Assembly: GCA_051201675.1 (NCBI GenBank)
Contig: CP179212.1
Span: 1,550,001-1,614,000 of the forward strand
Direction: 5' to 3'
From: HTCC2207 sp002685195
GTDB taxonomy: Bacteria > Pseudomonadota > Gammaproteobacteria > Pseudomonadales > Porticoccaceae
Length of the DNA: 64,000 nt
The notes beneath the pieces were generated by a model. It saw only the letters and a list, made by a program, of their open reading frames with translations. It searched no databases and had not been told where the DNA came from. The translations under genes and the position numbers were made by a program. Below, in pieces: positions 33,645 through 44,038 of the stretch (within the stretch, counting starts at the first letter, position 1; every line of letters begins with the position of its first letter).

Positions 33645-36600
33645 TCAGTTATCCACGGATGCTTGTACCAAATTGAGAAGTTCTCTCAGGGCAACTGAAA
33701 TCATTGCAAAGTCAGACTGGGGTACCTTGCGTAGATCCTTTATCATAAGTTTCCAGCGGTGAATCAGCTCTTTTTGTTCTGCTTGCCATTTATTCATCGC
33801 AGAGGTGCCATTGGACTCTCTTTTACACAAACAAGCTGTTAATCTTCTTCGCTGACTCTCTAGATCATCAACATAGGTTTCTCGAGCGAGATCCTGCCAA
33901 CGACTATCTGGCTGCAAATCAACTATTTGAGCCATAAACCAATCCAGTGATAAAAACTCTCCTAAATCAAAATAGACCTCAGCGACTTTTTGCACCGGCG
34001 TCTCGAGCTGCAGGGCTGTCTGAACAACACCCATGCTCATAAACATACTATCATTGGCTGCTAGTTGTTCAGCTAATTTAAGCTCTACCCCCATATCGGT
34101 TAGCTCGTCTCTCTCATCACTCCAAAGCGTCTTCCACTGATCTTTTTGTAACCGAGGGAGCTCTGCTAACAGAGTTTGTGTGGGGCTTCCATAGTCAGCT
34201 ATAAGGGATGCACAATCTAGACTCAGCCTATGATTGCGAAGAAACCAACGGGTCGCCCGGCGTGCTAATCTTACTAAAATATGTAATAACTCTAACTCTG
34301 TCGCTGCTGGTAACCTCGGGTTATGCTCTTCAATTTGCTGCCAGAGGCGTTTAAGCCCGAGCACTTCTATGACCACGGTATATGCTCTGATAACATCCTC
34401 CGCAGACGATCCAGTGGATTCCATCTGCCTGAAGAAAAAACTAAATCCAACACGATTGACCAAGTCATTTACAACTTGGTTAATAGCTATTTCATTGGCT
34501 AGGGAATGAGCTTCGACTGCCTCACCAAATTGAGACACAAGCGCCTTGGGGAAGTAATTCGTCACCGCACTCGCAAGCCAAGGATCACTTAATAGATCTG
34601 AGCCAGCTAACGCCTCTTTCAGAAGCACTTTTGAGTAACAAATTAATACAGATAGTTCTGGTCTAGTCCAACTGGGTTGATGCCTATTGATTCTGTCGGT
34701 GAGCTGCTCGTCGGAAGGTAAAAACTCTAAATCACGATCAAGTTGATCCTCTTGCTCAAGCCAACTTAAATATCGTTGGTACTCTGAATGATGCTGCTGA
34801 CTTCGCGCCATCGCCAAGCTAATAGATTTGGTCTGTCTCAGGTTATTATCTAAAACCAAAGAGGCTACATCTTCAGTCATCGACTCCAATAGTATATTTC
34901 TTTCCTGAACATCTATATTCCCTGACGCAACCTGTTTATTGAGCAGTATCTTAATATTTACCTCATGGTCTGAACAATCTACCCCAGCAGCATTGTCGAT
35001 AAAGTCAGTATTACAGAGCCCTCCACGTAAACAAAACTCCACTCGCCCACGCTGGGTCATCCCTAAATTCCCACCCTCACCGACTACCTTGCATTGTAAC
35101 TCCCGACCATCGACTCGCAGTCCGTCATTTGCTCGATCTCCAACCTCTGAATTGTTTTCCGAAGATGACTTGATATAGGTTCCAATACCCCCATTCCAAA
35201 TCAAGTCAACTGGTGCCTTCAAAATATGGTTAATAAGCTCTGTTGGAGTTAACTCGTCTGCATCAATAGCAAATCGATTTTTTATCTCGGGGGTTAACGT
35301 GAGAGACTTGGCATTCCTTGAATAAACTGCACTACCCTCGGACATTAGATCTTCGTTAAAGTCTTCCCAGGTTGTCCTTGGAGTATCAAAAAGCCGCTGC
35401 CTTTCTACGAATGTTGCCCTAGCGTCAGGTGAGGGGTCAACAAAGATGTGGAGATGATTAAACGCTGCCACTAACTGAATGTGTTCAGACAGAAGCATGC
35501 CATTACCAAACACGTCGCCACCCATATCTCCAATACCAACCACGCTGAAGTCTTCAGTCTGGATATCTACTCCAATCTCATGAAAATGTCTTTGCACAGC
35601 AACCCATGCGCCGCGGGCTGTAATCCCCATGCCCTTATGGTCGTAACCATTGCCACCACCGGAAGCAAATGCATCCCCCAGCCAGAAATTATTTGCTTCA
35701 GAAATTTCATTCGCTGTATCAGAAAACGTCGCGGTCCCTTTGTCCGCTGCTACTACAAGATATGGGTCATCTCCATCGCGACGAACAACTTCAAGTGGCG
35801 GCACTAGCTGTTCGTCAACCATATTGTCACTGATATCTAGCAGCGCCTGTACATACAGCATGTAACTTGCAATACCTTCTTGAACAAAAGCTTCACGTCC
35901 CGCGGCCGGGTTGGCTTGCTTAGCAACAAAACCGCCCTTGGCTCCTGTAGGGACAATCACCGCATTTTTTACTTGTTGAGCTTTGACTAACCCAAGTACC
36001 TCAGTACGGTAGTCTTCAATTCTGTCTGACCAGCGCAAGCCACCTCGTGCTACTTTTCCTCCCCGTAAGTGGACGCCTTCAACTCGTGGAGAGTAGACAA
36101 ATATTTCAAAAACTGGCCGTGGCTTAGGTGCCAGAGTAATTCTTTGGGTTGCTAATTTAACTGAAATATAGGACTTAAAAGTGCCATCTTCAAAGGTTTG
36201 AAAAAAGTTGGTTCGCAACGTCGCCTGCACCAGTTCAAGATAGCCACGAATAACTTTATCTTCATTGATGTTTCTAATTGAGTCTAAACCAATTTGTATT
36301 TTAGAAACCAAACCAGCTGCTCTCTCTGACTCTCCTTCAGAGGCGTAACGTGGATCAAAGTAACTCTTAAATAAGGCAACTAAATTACGCGTGAGGTCCA
36401 AGTGTCTGGAAAGAGTATCTGCGATAAATTCTTGACTATAGGGAACACTTAACTGCTTGAGGTAACGAGCATACAAACGGAGCATTGCGACAGCTCGCCA
36501 GTCGAGTCTTGCCCCTACTACCAATCGATTGAAGCTGTCATCCTCGGCATCACCTCGCCAAACTCGCAATAAGGCATCTTTGAAGCTGTTTTGCACTGCT

Positions 36601-38498
36601 GAAACATCTACGCTCACATCCAAAGAAAACTCTAAATCAAAGTCTTGCATCCAGATGACACCTTCAGACTCAGGGGCGATTGAATAGGGATGCTCCATGA
36701 CTACTCTGAAACCCAAATTTTCGAGCATTGGTACCATATCTGAGAGTTCTAGAGGCTCGTTTCTGTGAAATAGGGTAACCCGCAGATGTTGCTCTAATTC
36801 TTGCTGATCTTGATAGAAATCAATAGCAAGATCATCGCTGCCATCAAGACGATCAAAAAGTGAAATATGCTGATGAGCATGATCAGGTCCATAAATCTCT
36901 TGATACGCACTGGGGAAAGCATTCTGAAAGCGTCTTGATAGAACAGCACCATCAGCTGCACCAAAGGCGCTAATGGACTGTTCGCTGAATACATCACTCC
37001 AACTTCTAGTAATCTTTTCAACCACGGCTTGTAGCGTTTCAGCATCAACCTCTAGGTATTTTTTATTTTCAATCTTGTAAACTAAACGAATTCTCACCAG
37101 TACTGAATCAGGAATGAAATGTGTGGTCAGCTCACTCTCAACCGCGCCCAGCTCCAGGCCAATTTTCTCCTCAATCTTGTCTCTGGTATTAGTATTAAAA
37201 GACTCGCGGGGTAAATACACTAAACAGCTAACAAACTTATTAAACGGGTCAGTATGAACAAAGACTTTAACTACCCTACGCTCATAGATCTGCCAGACTC
37301 CAATAGCAGTGGCTGCCAATACTTCTCTAGTCACATGTAAAAGTTCATCGCGAGGGTGTGAGTCCAATATAGTCAACAAGGCTTTGCCATCATGGCTTGC
37401 TGGATTAAATCCAGAATTTTCCATAACCCAACCAACTTTCTCGCGGAGTATAGGAATGCGCCTGGGACTATAGGAATAGAATTGGGCCGTGTAGAGCCCC
37501 AAAAACCTTATCTCTCCAACGGGGTCGCCGTCACTATTAAAGCGTTTAACCACGATATAATCAGAATACACATTACGGTGTACCTTCGAGCGTTTTGCAG
37601 ATTTAGTAACCGTTAGTATTTGATCATCTTCGTAGAGACCTTTGACACCATCACTAAGTTCCTCTACCGACTCTTTGCGTAAATCACCGCGATATTTTTT
37701 AAGTAACCCGTAAGCACTACCTGCCTTCTCGCGCAGATAAACACTCTCGTTTTTTACCTCTAAATCAAACTCTGCACACCCAGTAAATACAAAGTACCCA
37801 TCATAAATCCATTGCAAGAATGCCAAAGACTCATCTAGCTGCTCTACCTTAGGAGCATTAGTTTTCAGCTCTGCTATTAATAGCTCCAGCCGCATGCGCA
37901 TGGGATCGAAACTGTCTACCACCGTAGAGACGTCATCCAGCACTAATGTTAGCTCACGCTGTAACTCTTCAATTTCTCTATCAGATAGTAAATCAACCTC
38001 TATAATCATTAATGCTTCGCGGTCAGCGTTCTCTACATAATCTGAATGAATACCTTCAATCGTTCCAAGATCATTACGCAACGCCCAAACCGGATTGCTT
38101 TGCAAGGTGTATATGTTTAAACCCCAGCGATTCAGAGCCATGCGCAGTGAATCAACTAAAAATGGCATATCACGCTGATCAACGTAAATAGTAGTGTAGT
38201 GACTAGACCAGCCATCGAGCTCTACGGTTGGATTAAATACTCGAATTTTGGCAGCTGAACCCTGAGAGTTGGGTCCTGAGGCTTCTAATGGTGGCTCCGC
38301 AAAACCATATAAGCCCCATATATTCCAAAAAATATCCTCTGCAGGGCGCTTTAAATAATCATCATCTGGATAGAAATGAATTGCGTTAGCGGCAAAGTCG
38401 TTAAATTGCTTTTGCTTTTTTTTCGATAACTTTTTTGCCGCAATCTTGTTTAAAGACTGAATTAATGTCTGACGCCGATCATCTTGTTTCACTTCCAT
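33645..38498 (-). CDS. gdhB: NAD-specific glutamate dehydrogenase, large (about 180 kDa) class
   Basis: The 1617-residue protein oxidises glutamate to 2-oxoglutarate and ammonia. It is the large bacterial class, with a long regulatory N-terminus (ACT-like regions). The catalytic core contains RGGLRWSDRIEDYRTEVLGL, VIVPTGAKGGFV and GIGDMGGDVFGNGMLLS, and a long C-terminal domain follows. The start is set at ATG 38498, since a TTG at 38513 lacks an SD; neither has a strong SD. It is monocistronic and points toward amino acids as carbon and nitrogen sources. Confidence 0.93.
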   Translation of the reverse strand: MEVKQDDRRQTLIQSLNKIAAKKLSKKKQKQFNDFAANAIHFYPDDDYLKRPAEDIFWNIWGLYGFAEPPLEASGPNSQGSAAKIRVFNPTVELDGWSSHYTTIYVDQRDMPFLVDSLRMALNRWGLNIYTLQSNPVWALRNDLGTIEGIHSDYVENADREALMIIEVDLLSDREIEELQRELTLVLDDVSTVVDSFDPMRMRLELLIAELKTNAPKVEQLDESLAFLQWIYDGYFVFTGCAEFDLEVKNESVYLREKAGSAYGLLKKYRGDLRKESVEELSDGVKGLYEDDQILTVTKSAKRSKVHRNVYSDYIVVKRFNSDGDPVGEIRFLGLYTAQFYSYSPRRIPILREKVGWVMENSGFNPASHDGKALLTILDSHPRDELLHVTREVLAATAIGVWQIYERRVVKVFVHTDPFNKFVSCLVYLPRESFNTNTRDKIEEKIGLELGAVESELTTHFIPDSVLVRIRLVYKIENKKYLEVDAETLQAVVEKITRSWSDVFSEQSISAFGAADGAVLSRRFQNAFPSAYQEIYGPDHAHQHISLFDRLDGSDDLAIDFYQDQQELEQHLRVTLFHRNEPLELSDMVPMLENLGFRVVMEHPYSIAPESEGVIWMQDFDLEFSLDVSVDVSAVQNSFKDALLRVWRGDAEDDSFNRLVVGARLDWRAVAMLRLYARYLKQLSVPYSQEFIADTLSRHLDLTRNLVALFKSYFDPRYASEGESERAAGLVSKIQIGLDSIRNINEDKVIRGYLELVQATLRTNFFQTFEDGTFKSYISVKLATQRITLAPKPRPVFEIFVYSPRVEGVHLRGGKVARGGLRWSDRIEDYRTEVLGLVKAQQVKNAVIVPTGAKGGFVAKQANPAAGREAFVQEGIASYMLYVQALLDISDNMVDEQLVPPLEVVRRDGDDPYLVVAADKGTATFSDTANEISEANNFWLGDAFASGGGNGYDHKGMGITARGAWVAVQRHFHEIGVDIQTEDFSVVGIGDMGGDVFGNGMLLSEHIQLVAAFNHLHIFVDPSPDARATFVERQRLFDTPRTTWEDFNEDLMSEGSAVYSRNAKSLTLTPEIKNRFAIDADELTPTELINHILKAPVDLIWNGGIGTYIKSSSENNSEVGDRANDGLRVDGRELQCKVVGEGGNLGMTQRGRVEFCLRGGLCNTDFIDNAAGVDCSDHEVNIKILLNKQVASGNIDVQERNILLESMTEDVASLVLDNNLRQTKSISLAMARSQQHHSEYQRYLSWLEQEDQLDRDLEFLPSDEQLTDRINRHQPSWTRPELSVLICYSKVLLKEALAGSDLLSDPWLASAVTNYFPKALVSQFGEAVEAHSLANEIAINQVVNDLVNRVGFSFFFRQMESTGSSAEDVIRAYTVVIEVLGLKRLWQQIEEHNPRLPAATELELLHILVRLARRATRWFLRNHRLSLDCASLIADYGSPTQTLLAELPRLQKDQWKTLWSDERDELTDMGVELKLAEQLAANDSMFMSMGVVQTALQLETPVQKVAEVYFDLGEFLSLDWFMAQIVDLQPDSRWQDLARETYVDDLESQRRRLTACLCKRESNGTSAMNKWQAEQKELIHRWKLMIKDLRKVPQSDFAMISVALRELLNLVQASVDN

Positions 38499-38737
38499 GG
38501 GAACAATTTGCAACCTTTTTACGTTTTTGAAGTCTGTAATGTAATAGCGATCAAATATCTGCTTCTAAGGTAACAAATTGCTTGGACTCTGTGCAAAAAT
38601 ATTAAGCATTTTTAACAAATAAATTACAGGTAAAATCTTTTCTTAGCAGTATTTGAACAATGTTTGTGTGTTTACTGCATAGCTATTAAACTCGACCCCC
38701 TCATCAGGCAACTCAGACACTAAAGTAGAGGTAACTT

Positions 38738-39691
38738 TTGCAACAAGATATCGCGCAACTCAGAGAATGGCTAGCCAATAAAATCGTCGGTCAAGAGCAC
38801 TTAATCGAGCGACTAATGATCGCACTCCTTGCGGACGGTCATCTTCTTGTAGAGGGAGCACCTGGTCTGGCGAAAACAAAAGCCATAAAGACTCTTTCCG
38901 AAGGGTTAGAGGCCGACTTTCATCGGGTTCAGTTCACCCCCGATCTGCTTCCAGCGGACATCACTGGAAGCGACATTTATAGGCCGCAACAGGGGACCTT
39001 CGAATTCCAAGCGGGCCCTCTGTTTCACAATTTGGTACTTGCTGATGAAATTAATCGAGCACCGGCCAAAGTACAGTCTGCTCTTTTAGAAGCTATGGCA
39101 GAGCGGCAAATCTCAGTGGGCAAAAACACTTACCCACTGCCCGATTTGTTTCTAGTCATGGCGACTCAGAATCCAATAGAGCAAGAAGGTACATATCCTC
39201 TGCCAGAGGCTCAAATGGATCGCTTTCTCATGCATATATTGGTGGGCTACCCTGCCCCAGAGACTGAGCGGGCTATACTTGCCCTATCAAGGCAAGAGGC
39301 GCTCAATGACGCTGGTACTGGCATTGAGCCTCTTTCCCAAAAAACACTATTTGCAGCGCGGCAGGCTGTTAACCAAATTCATATGACAGAGGCCGTCGAA
39401 GAGTATTTGGTACAACTTATTTTGGCAACACGAAACTCAGAATCCTACGGTGGGGACTTGGCTCAATGGCTCGATTACGGCGCTAGTCCACGGGCAACAA
39501 TTGCTCTTGATCGTTGCAGCCGATCTCTAGCCTGGATGGAAGGTCGCGACTTTGTGACTCCCGATGACATTAGAGCTGTCGCCCATGACGTATTAAGACA
39601 TCGCCTAATATTAAGTTTTGAAGCTGAAGCCAACGGGATTACAGCAAACCAAGTAATCGACAAACTACTTGATACAGTGCCATCAGCCTAA
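38738..39691 (+). CDS. MoxR-family AAA+ ATPase
   Basis: The 317-residue ATPase has Walker A GAPGLAKT (residues 40-47) and Walker B LVLADEINRAP (about 103-113), with the MoxR pattern MATQNPIEQEGTYPLPEAQMDRF. TTG at 38738 is the start, supported by AGAGGT 6-7 bases upstream. It leads a six-gene operon with the DUF58, DUF4381, two VWA and BatD genes. MoxR/VWA pairs act as chaperone or activation machinery in the envelope. Confidence 0.9.
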   Translation: MQQDIAQLREWLANKIVGQEHLIERLMIALLADGHLLVEGAPGLAKTKAIKTLSEGLEADFHRVQFTPDLLPADITGSDIYRPQQGTFEFQAGPLFHNLVLADEINRAPAKVQSALLEAMAERQISVGKNTYPLPDLFLVMATQNPIEQEGTYPLPEAQMDRFLMHILVGYPAPETERAILALSRQEALNDAGTGIEPLSQKTLFAARQAVNQIHMTEAVEEYLVQLILATRNSESYGGDLAQWLDYGASPRATIALDRCSRSLAWMEGRDFVTPDDIRAVAHDVLRHRLILSFEAEANGITANQVIDKLLDTVPSA

Positions 39692-39704
39692 TGAACTAAC
39701 GCTA

Positions 39705-40661
39705 ATGAGCCTAATCAATCAAGATCAACCACATCCTGCCACCGCTAATCTTAAAGATATGGTTAGACTGCGATATGGAGCGCGAGATCTAACTGGCTTC
39801 CCGAAGGTTCAAGCACGTCAGATGCTGGCTGGAGGCCATAAATCGCGCTTTCGCGGACGAGGAATGGACTTTGATCAAGTGCGTATATATCAGCCTGGAG
39901 ATGATGTCAGAAGCATTGATTGGCGTGTCACTGCACGTACTCAAACGCCACATACCAAAATTTTTAGTGAAGAACGAGAAAGGCCTATCTTGGTTATTAC
40001 AGATTTACGTAGCCCCATGTTTTTTGGAAGCAAAAGGCTAAAGTCGGTTGTTGCATGTGAGATTTCAGCTGCCCTTGCTTGGGCGGGACTATCAGCTAAT
40101 GATCGTTCTGGAGGGATAATATTTGGAGAACAACACCAAATGGATGTTAAACCGCGTCGCAGCCATCATGCGGTACTACAATTTATCCATGGGCTCAAAG
40201 ACTACAGCACCAAATTACTAGACCTGCAGGATCAACCGCCCACTGACCGCTATAGCATGGCCGAAATACTCGACGAGGCTCGGCATTTTGTTTCCCCCGG
40301 TAGCACTATCTTTATCGTAAGCGACTTTCACGACCTTAATGACGCCTGCGAACAGCATTTGTTTGCATTGGCCCGCCAGGGCAATCTAAATTTATGCCAT
40401 GTTTTTGATAATATCGAACATCACCTTCCTCCTCCGTCTCTCTATGCAGTCAGTGATGGCGCTCAACATACACTGCTAGACACGAGTAACGCTAAATTGC
40501 GTGAACGTTTCAAACAAGCTTTTGAAGATCGAAGTCTGCGTTTAAGGAAACTTAGCGAAAAACTCTCTGCAGGCCTATTACCTTTTAATACTGACGATAC
40601 AGTCATGAGCACACTGCGTCGTGCTTACGGCAAAAAGCGCAACAGTCGCCGTGGTAGCTGA
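39705..40661 (+). CDS. DUF58 protein of the Bat operon
   Basis: The 318-residue protein carries RYGARDLTGFPKVQARQML near the start and then the DUF58 signature QPGDDVRSIDWRVTAR. A VWA-like fold follows (ILVITDLRSPMFFG; IFIVSDFHD). It is a standard partner of MoxR ATPases. The frame begins at 39669, but ATG 39705 just after the moxR stop is preferred because it starts outside the upstream gene. The next gene follows after 2 bp. Confidence 0.85.
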   Translation: MSLINQDQPHPATANLKDMVRLRYGARDLTGFPKVQARQMLAGGHKSRFRGRGMDFDQVRIYQPGDDVRSIDWRVTARTQTPHTKIFSEERERPILVITDLRSPMFFGSKRLKSVVACEISAALAWAGLSANDRSGGIIFGEQHQMDVKPRRSHHAVLQFIHGLKDYSTKLLDLQDQPPTDRYSMAEILDEARHFVSPGSTIFIVSDFHDLNDACEQHLFALARQGNLNLCHVFDNIEHHLPPPSLYAVSDGAQHTLLDTSNAKLRERFKQAFEDRSLRLRKLSEKLSAGLLPFNTDDTVMSTLRRAYGKKRNSRRGS

Positions 40662-40663
40662 TC

Positions 40664-41173
40664 ATGCAAGGTGACCCTCTAGCCGAACTTCGCGGCATTC
40701 ATTTGCCAGATCCTATATCCTGGTGGCCACTTGCTCCGGGTTGGTGGGTTTTAATCATTATATTCATTGGAGGCTTAAGTTGGGCGCTTTGGCAGCTGTT
40801 AAAATCCTATAATAATAACCTCTATCGGCGACAAGCGATGGCGCAGTTATTACAGATAAAACATGACCTAAACCTGACCTCAACTCAAAGATTAGTCATG
40901 ATTCTGGAAACACTTAAACAAGCCGTCAATAGTGCTTATCCAGACCAACACTTTAGTAGTCGTGATCTGGCAGCGTTTTTAAATTTTTTGCAAGCCAGTT
41001 GCAAAGATACTGTATTCCAGAATCTACCTATTGATCTTAATGCCCTGCTTTATGGCAGGCCTGATGACAGGCAAGAACATAATGAACTGACTGAGTCCAT
41101 CATCAATAGTAGTGAGATCTGGATCAAACAACACTACTCTCAGGATAAGTTGAAGGAAATATCAACATGTTAA
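40664..41173 (+). CDS. DUF4381 single-pass membrane protein of the Bat operon
   Basis: The 169-residue protein has the conserved start LAELRGIHLPDPISWWPLAP, then a transmembrane helix (about residues 26-46, GWWVLIIIFIGGLSWAL) and a cytosolic helical tail with YGRPDD. This is the DUF4381 architecture found between DUF58 and BatA. It overlaps the BatA start by 7 bp. Confidence 0.85.
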   Translation: MQGDPLAELRGIHLPDPISWWPLAPGWWVLIIIFIGGLSWALWQLLKSYNNNLYRRQAMAQLLQIKHDLNLTSTQRLVMILETLKQAVNSAYPDQHFSSRDLAAFLNFLQASCKDTVFQNLPIDLNALLYGRPDDRQEHNELTESIINSSEIWIKQHYSQDKLKEISTC

Positions 41174-42174
41174 GCCTTATTTGGCCCTGGGCATTGGCAT
41201 TAGCACCCCTACCCTTCATCTACCGTTGGCGTCGCAAACCGGCTGAAACCAGCATAAGAGCCCTCAGAGCTCCAATGCTTACAGCGGCAGCCAGCGTGGA
41301 GCAGGTATCCTTAAAAGCGACCACCTGGCGCAACAGACTTTTGTTAATTTTACTCAGTCTATGCTGGGTAAGCGCTCTACTGGCCATTGCTCGTCCAGTT
41401 TATATCGGTGAGCCCGCAGCACTGCCTACAGAGGGACGCGATATTCTTATTGCTGTTGATATCTCAGGAAGTATGGAGCGCGAAGATATGGTCATTCGTG
41501 GCCAAACCGTTAATCGTCTGATGGCGGTTAAGTCAGTGGTTGGAGATTTTGTCATCAAACGTGCGGGTGACCGCTTAGGGCTCGTTTTGTTTGGCGAAAA
41601 AGCCTATTTACAAACACCATTGACATTTGATCGAGAAACAATGGAATCCTTATTACTAGAAGCTCAAATTGGCTTTGCTGGCAACGGCACAGCAATAGGA
41701 GATGCAATTGGGTTATCTGTAAAGCGACTGCAAGATCGACCACAGGATCATCGTGTATTGATTTTAATGACCGATGGCTCAAATAATACAGGCGCTCTTA
41801 ATCCCGAAGAAGCTGCTGATCTAGCACGTCGAGCTAAGGTAAAAATATACACTATCGGTATTGGCGCAGAACGACAGGAGCAGCGTGGGCTATTTGGTCG
41901 AACAATGGTAAATCCCAGTGCAGACCTAGACGAAAAAACATTAACCACAATTGCACAGGCCACTGGCGGTGAATACTTTCGTGCAAGAGATCCTCAGGAG
42001 CTAGCATCAATTTACGAGAAACTGAACCAACTGGAGCCTATTGAACAGGATGCCGAAACCATTCGACCTATCGTTAGTTTATTTCATTGGCCCCTGGGAC
42101 TAGCATTTTGCCTCAGCTTAATTGTTTTTACGGCCAGTCAACGCAAAGGCGAGGTTGGTTACGGTAATGATTGA
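41167..42174 (+). CDS. batA: BatA-like von Willebrand A membrane protein
   Basis: The 335-residue protein has N-terminal membrane helices and a VWA domain with an intact metal-binding MIDAS: DISGS (residues 98-102), a later threonine in GNGTAIGDAI, and LMTDGSNN. A C-terminal helix closes the protein. It is predicted to expose its VWA domain to the periplasm. It overlaps both flanking genes, so translation is coupled. Confidence 0.88.
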   Translation: MLSLIWPWALALAPLPFIYRWRRKPAETSIRALRAPMLTAAASVEQVSLKATTWRNRLLLILLSLCWVSALLAIARPVYIGEPAALPTEGRDILIAVDISGSMEREDMVIRGQTVNRLMAVKSVVGDFVIKRAGDRLGLVLFGEKAYLQTPLTFDRETMESLLLEAQIGFAGNGTAIGDAIGLSVKRLQDRPQDHRVLILMTDGSNNTGALNPEEAADLARRAKVKIYTIGIGAERQEQRGLFGRTMVNPSADLDEKTLTTIAQATGGEYFRARDPQELASIYEKLNQLEPIEQDAETIRPIVSLFHWPLGLAFCLSLIVFTASQRKGEVGYGND

Positions 42175-44038
42175 GAGTTTGACCGAAATTTTTGATACCT
42201 TTCATTTTTTACGGCCATGGTGGTTCTTGGGCTTGCTTCCCGTTGTTGCTGTCATTGGTTTTTATACTTGGCGAAAACGCAATGCTGGCAACTGGGAAAC
42301 TATTATCAACCCAGAGCTTTTACCTTTTCTACTTCAAGGCTCAGGAGGAAAGCACGCCTTAAGCGGTCCCTGGCTTGTGGCATTTATGATCTCAGCTTGG
42401 ATATTTTGCTGTCTGGGCCTTGCAGGTCCAGCCTGGCAACAGTTACCTCAACCTGTGCATAAGCAAGACTCCGCGTTGGTGGTAGTTCTAGATCTTTCTC
42501 CTTCAATGTTAGCAGAAGATATTTCGCCAAATCGTTTAGTCAGAGCCCGCTACAAACTGATCGATATCCTCACTCGAAGAACCGAGGGTGTGATTGGATT
42601 GATTGTTTATGGTGGAGATTCACATACCGTGTCTCCTCTGACCGAGGATAGCAATACCATCATGAGCATGGTCCCCGTACTTGAACCAAATCTAATGCCA
42701 GAAACTGGCAGTAATGTGGAGGAAGGCTTGGCAAGCGCCATAGACTTAGCTGTGAGTGGAGGCTACCAGCAAGCCGATATTCTGCTAATCACTGATGGTA
42801 TTGATAAATCTGCACTGAGTAATATTGCGCCAATTATTTCAGGTGAAGGTAACTACAGGCTTTCTATACTCGGTGTAGGCACAACTGATGGTGCTCCGAT
42901 TCCTAGTTTTGCAGGTGGTTTTATCAAGAAGGCAGGCAATGTTATCGTCGCAAAACTGAACGTAGGAACCCTAAGAAAAATTGCTGCCAACAATGGTGGT
43001 TCCTATCAAACGCTAAGCGCCGATGATCGAGATATAGATAATCTTCTGGCTGGCATGGACTCACTGCTCACAAATAGCACACGAGAAACAGATCGTTCTT
43101 TCGATCTATGGGATGATCAAGGTTACTGGTTGGTACTCTTGTTGCTGCCTGTGTTGCTACTCAGCTTTAGGAAAGGGTCAGTCGTGGTAATTTTAATTGC
43201 CCCACTGCTGTTCACTGCTCAGCCAGTTGAGGCTTTAGAATGGCAAGACTTATGGCAAACTCCCGATCAGCAAGCCTCAGAAGCGATGAAGGCGGAGGAC
43301 TATGAGGCCGCTAAAGATCTATTTGAAGATTCTCGCTGGCGTGGCAGCGCTGCCTTCAAAGCCGGAGACTTTGATCAAGCAATAGCAGATTTCTCCCAAG
43401 ATGATAGCGCGATCGGAGACTACAATCACGGTAATGCACTGGCAAAAGCAGGGGATCTCGAAGGAGCTATTGAGGCATACAATAATGCTCTGAGCAAAGA
43501 GCCTAAAATGGAAGATGCCAGGTTTAATCTAGATCTGGTTGAGCAGCTGAAGGATCAACAAGATCAGGACCAACAGAATCAAGAACAACAAGATCAGGAC
43601 CAGCAGAGCCAAGAACAACAAGATCAAGACCAGCAGAGCCAGGAACAACAAGATCAGGACCAACAGAGCCAAGAACAGCAAGATCAGGACCAGCAGAGTC
43701 AAGAACAGCAAGATCAGGACCAGCAGAGTCAAGAACAAAAAGATCAGGGCCAAGAACAACAAAATCAGGATCAACAAAACGAATCTAATGAAGATCCTGC
43801 CCAGCCTGAGCAAGATAAGCCTGAGGACAAAAATGAAGTCGCAACAGAGGAAGAACAAAAAGAAGAGGTTTCTGTTGAAGAGTTGAGTGATGAAGAAAAA
43901 CAGGAACAAGAAGCGATTGAACGCATACTTCGACGCATCCCCGATGATCCTGGCGGTCTCCTTCGTGCTAAGTTTCGCCACCAAGCGCGGCAACGTAGTC
44001 AGAACCGAAGACCGCCCACTAACGAAGAGCGCTGGTAA
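42167..44038 (+). CDS. batB: BatB/BatC fusion: VWA domain plus TPR and Gln/Asp-rich repeat tail
   Basis: The 623-residue protein starts at ATG 42167, overlapping the batA stop by 8 bp; the frame opens further upstream inside batA. N-terminal helices are followed by a VWA domain with DLSPS (residues 109-113) and LLITDGID, and a membrane helix pair near residues 320-360. TPR units of the BatC type follow (FDQAIADFSQ; LAKAGDLEGAIEAYNNAL). The tail is dominated by six 10-residue QDQQSQEQQD repeats (about residues 465-524), then acidic and basic stretches. BatB and BatC are separate in some genomes. The low-complexity tail is probably disordered. Confidence 0.88.
   Translation: MIESLTEIFDTFHFLRPWWFLGLLPVVAVIGFYTWRKRNAGNWETIINPELLPFLLQGSGGKHALSGPWLVAFMISAWIFCCLGLAGPAWQQLPQPVHKQDSALVVVLDLSPSMLAEDISPNRLVRARYKLIDILTRRTEGVIGLIVYGGDSHTVSPLTEDSNTIMSMVPVLEPNLMPETGSNVEEGLASAIDLAVSGGYQQADILLITDGIDKSALSNIAPIISGEGNYRLSILGVGTTDGAPIPSFAGGFIKKAGNVIVAKLNVGTLRKIAANNGGSYQTLSADDRDIDNLLAGMDSLLTNSTRETDRSFDLWDDQGYWLVLLLLPVLLLSFRKGSVVVILIAPLLFTAQPVEALEWQDLWQTPDQQASEAMKAEDYEAAKDLFEDSRWRGSAAFKAGDFDQAIADFSQDDSAIGDYNHGNALAKAGDLEGAIEAYNNALSKEPKMEDARFNLDLVEQLKDQQDQDQQNQEQQDQDQQSQEQQDQDQQSQEQQDQDQQSQEQQDQDQQSQEQQDQDQQSQEQKDQGQEQQNQDQQNESNEDPAQPEQDKPEDKNEVATEEEQKEEVSVEELSDEEKQEQEAIERILRRIPDDPGGLLRAKFRHQARQRSQNRRPPTNEERW
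43559..43738 (+). repeat. six tandem copies of a 30-bp unit in batB
   Basis: The unit encodes QDQQSQEQQD and is repeated six times with scattered third-position and N/S changes; a degenerate seventh copy follows. Synonymous drift between copies points to age, but the length could still vary by recombination. Confidence 0.92.

Noticed and set aside
43529..43993. 154-codon minus-strand frame inside batB, Leu/Ile-rich
   Set aside because: It is the shadow of the Gln/Asp repeat on the other strand; its hydrophobicity is an effect of complementing CAG/GAC codons.
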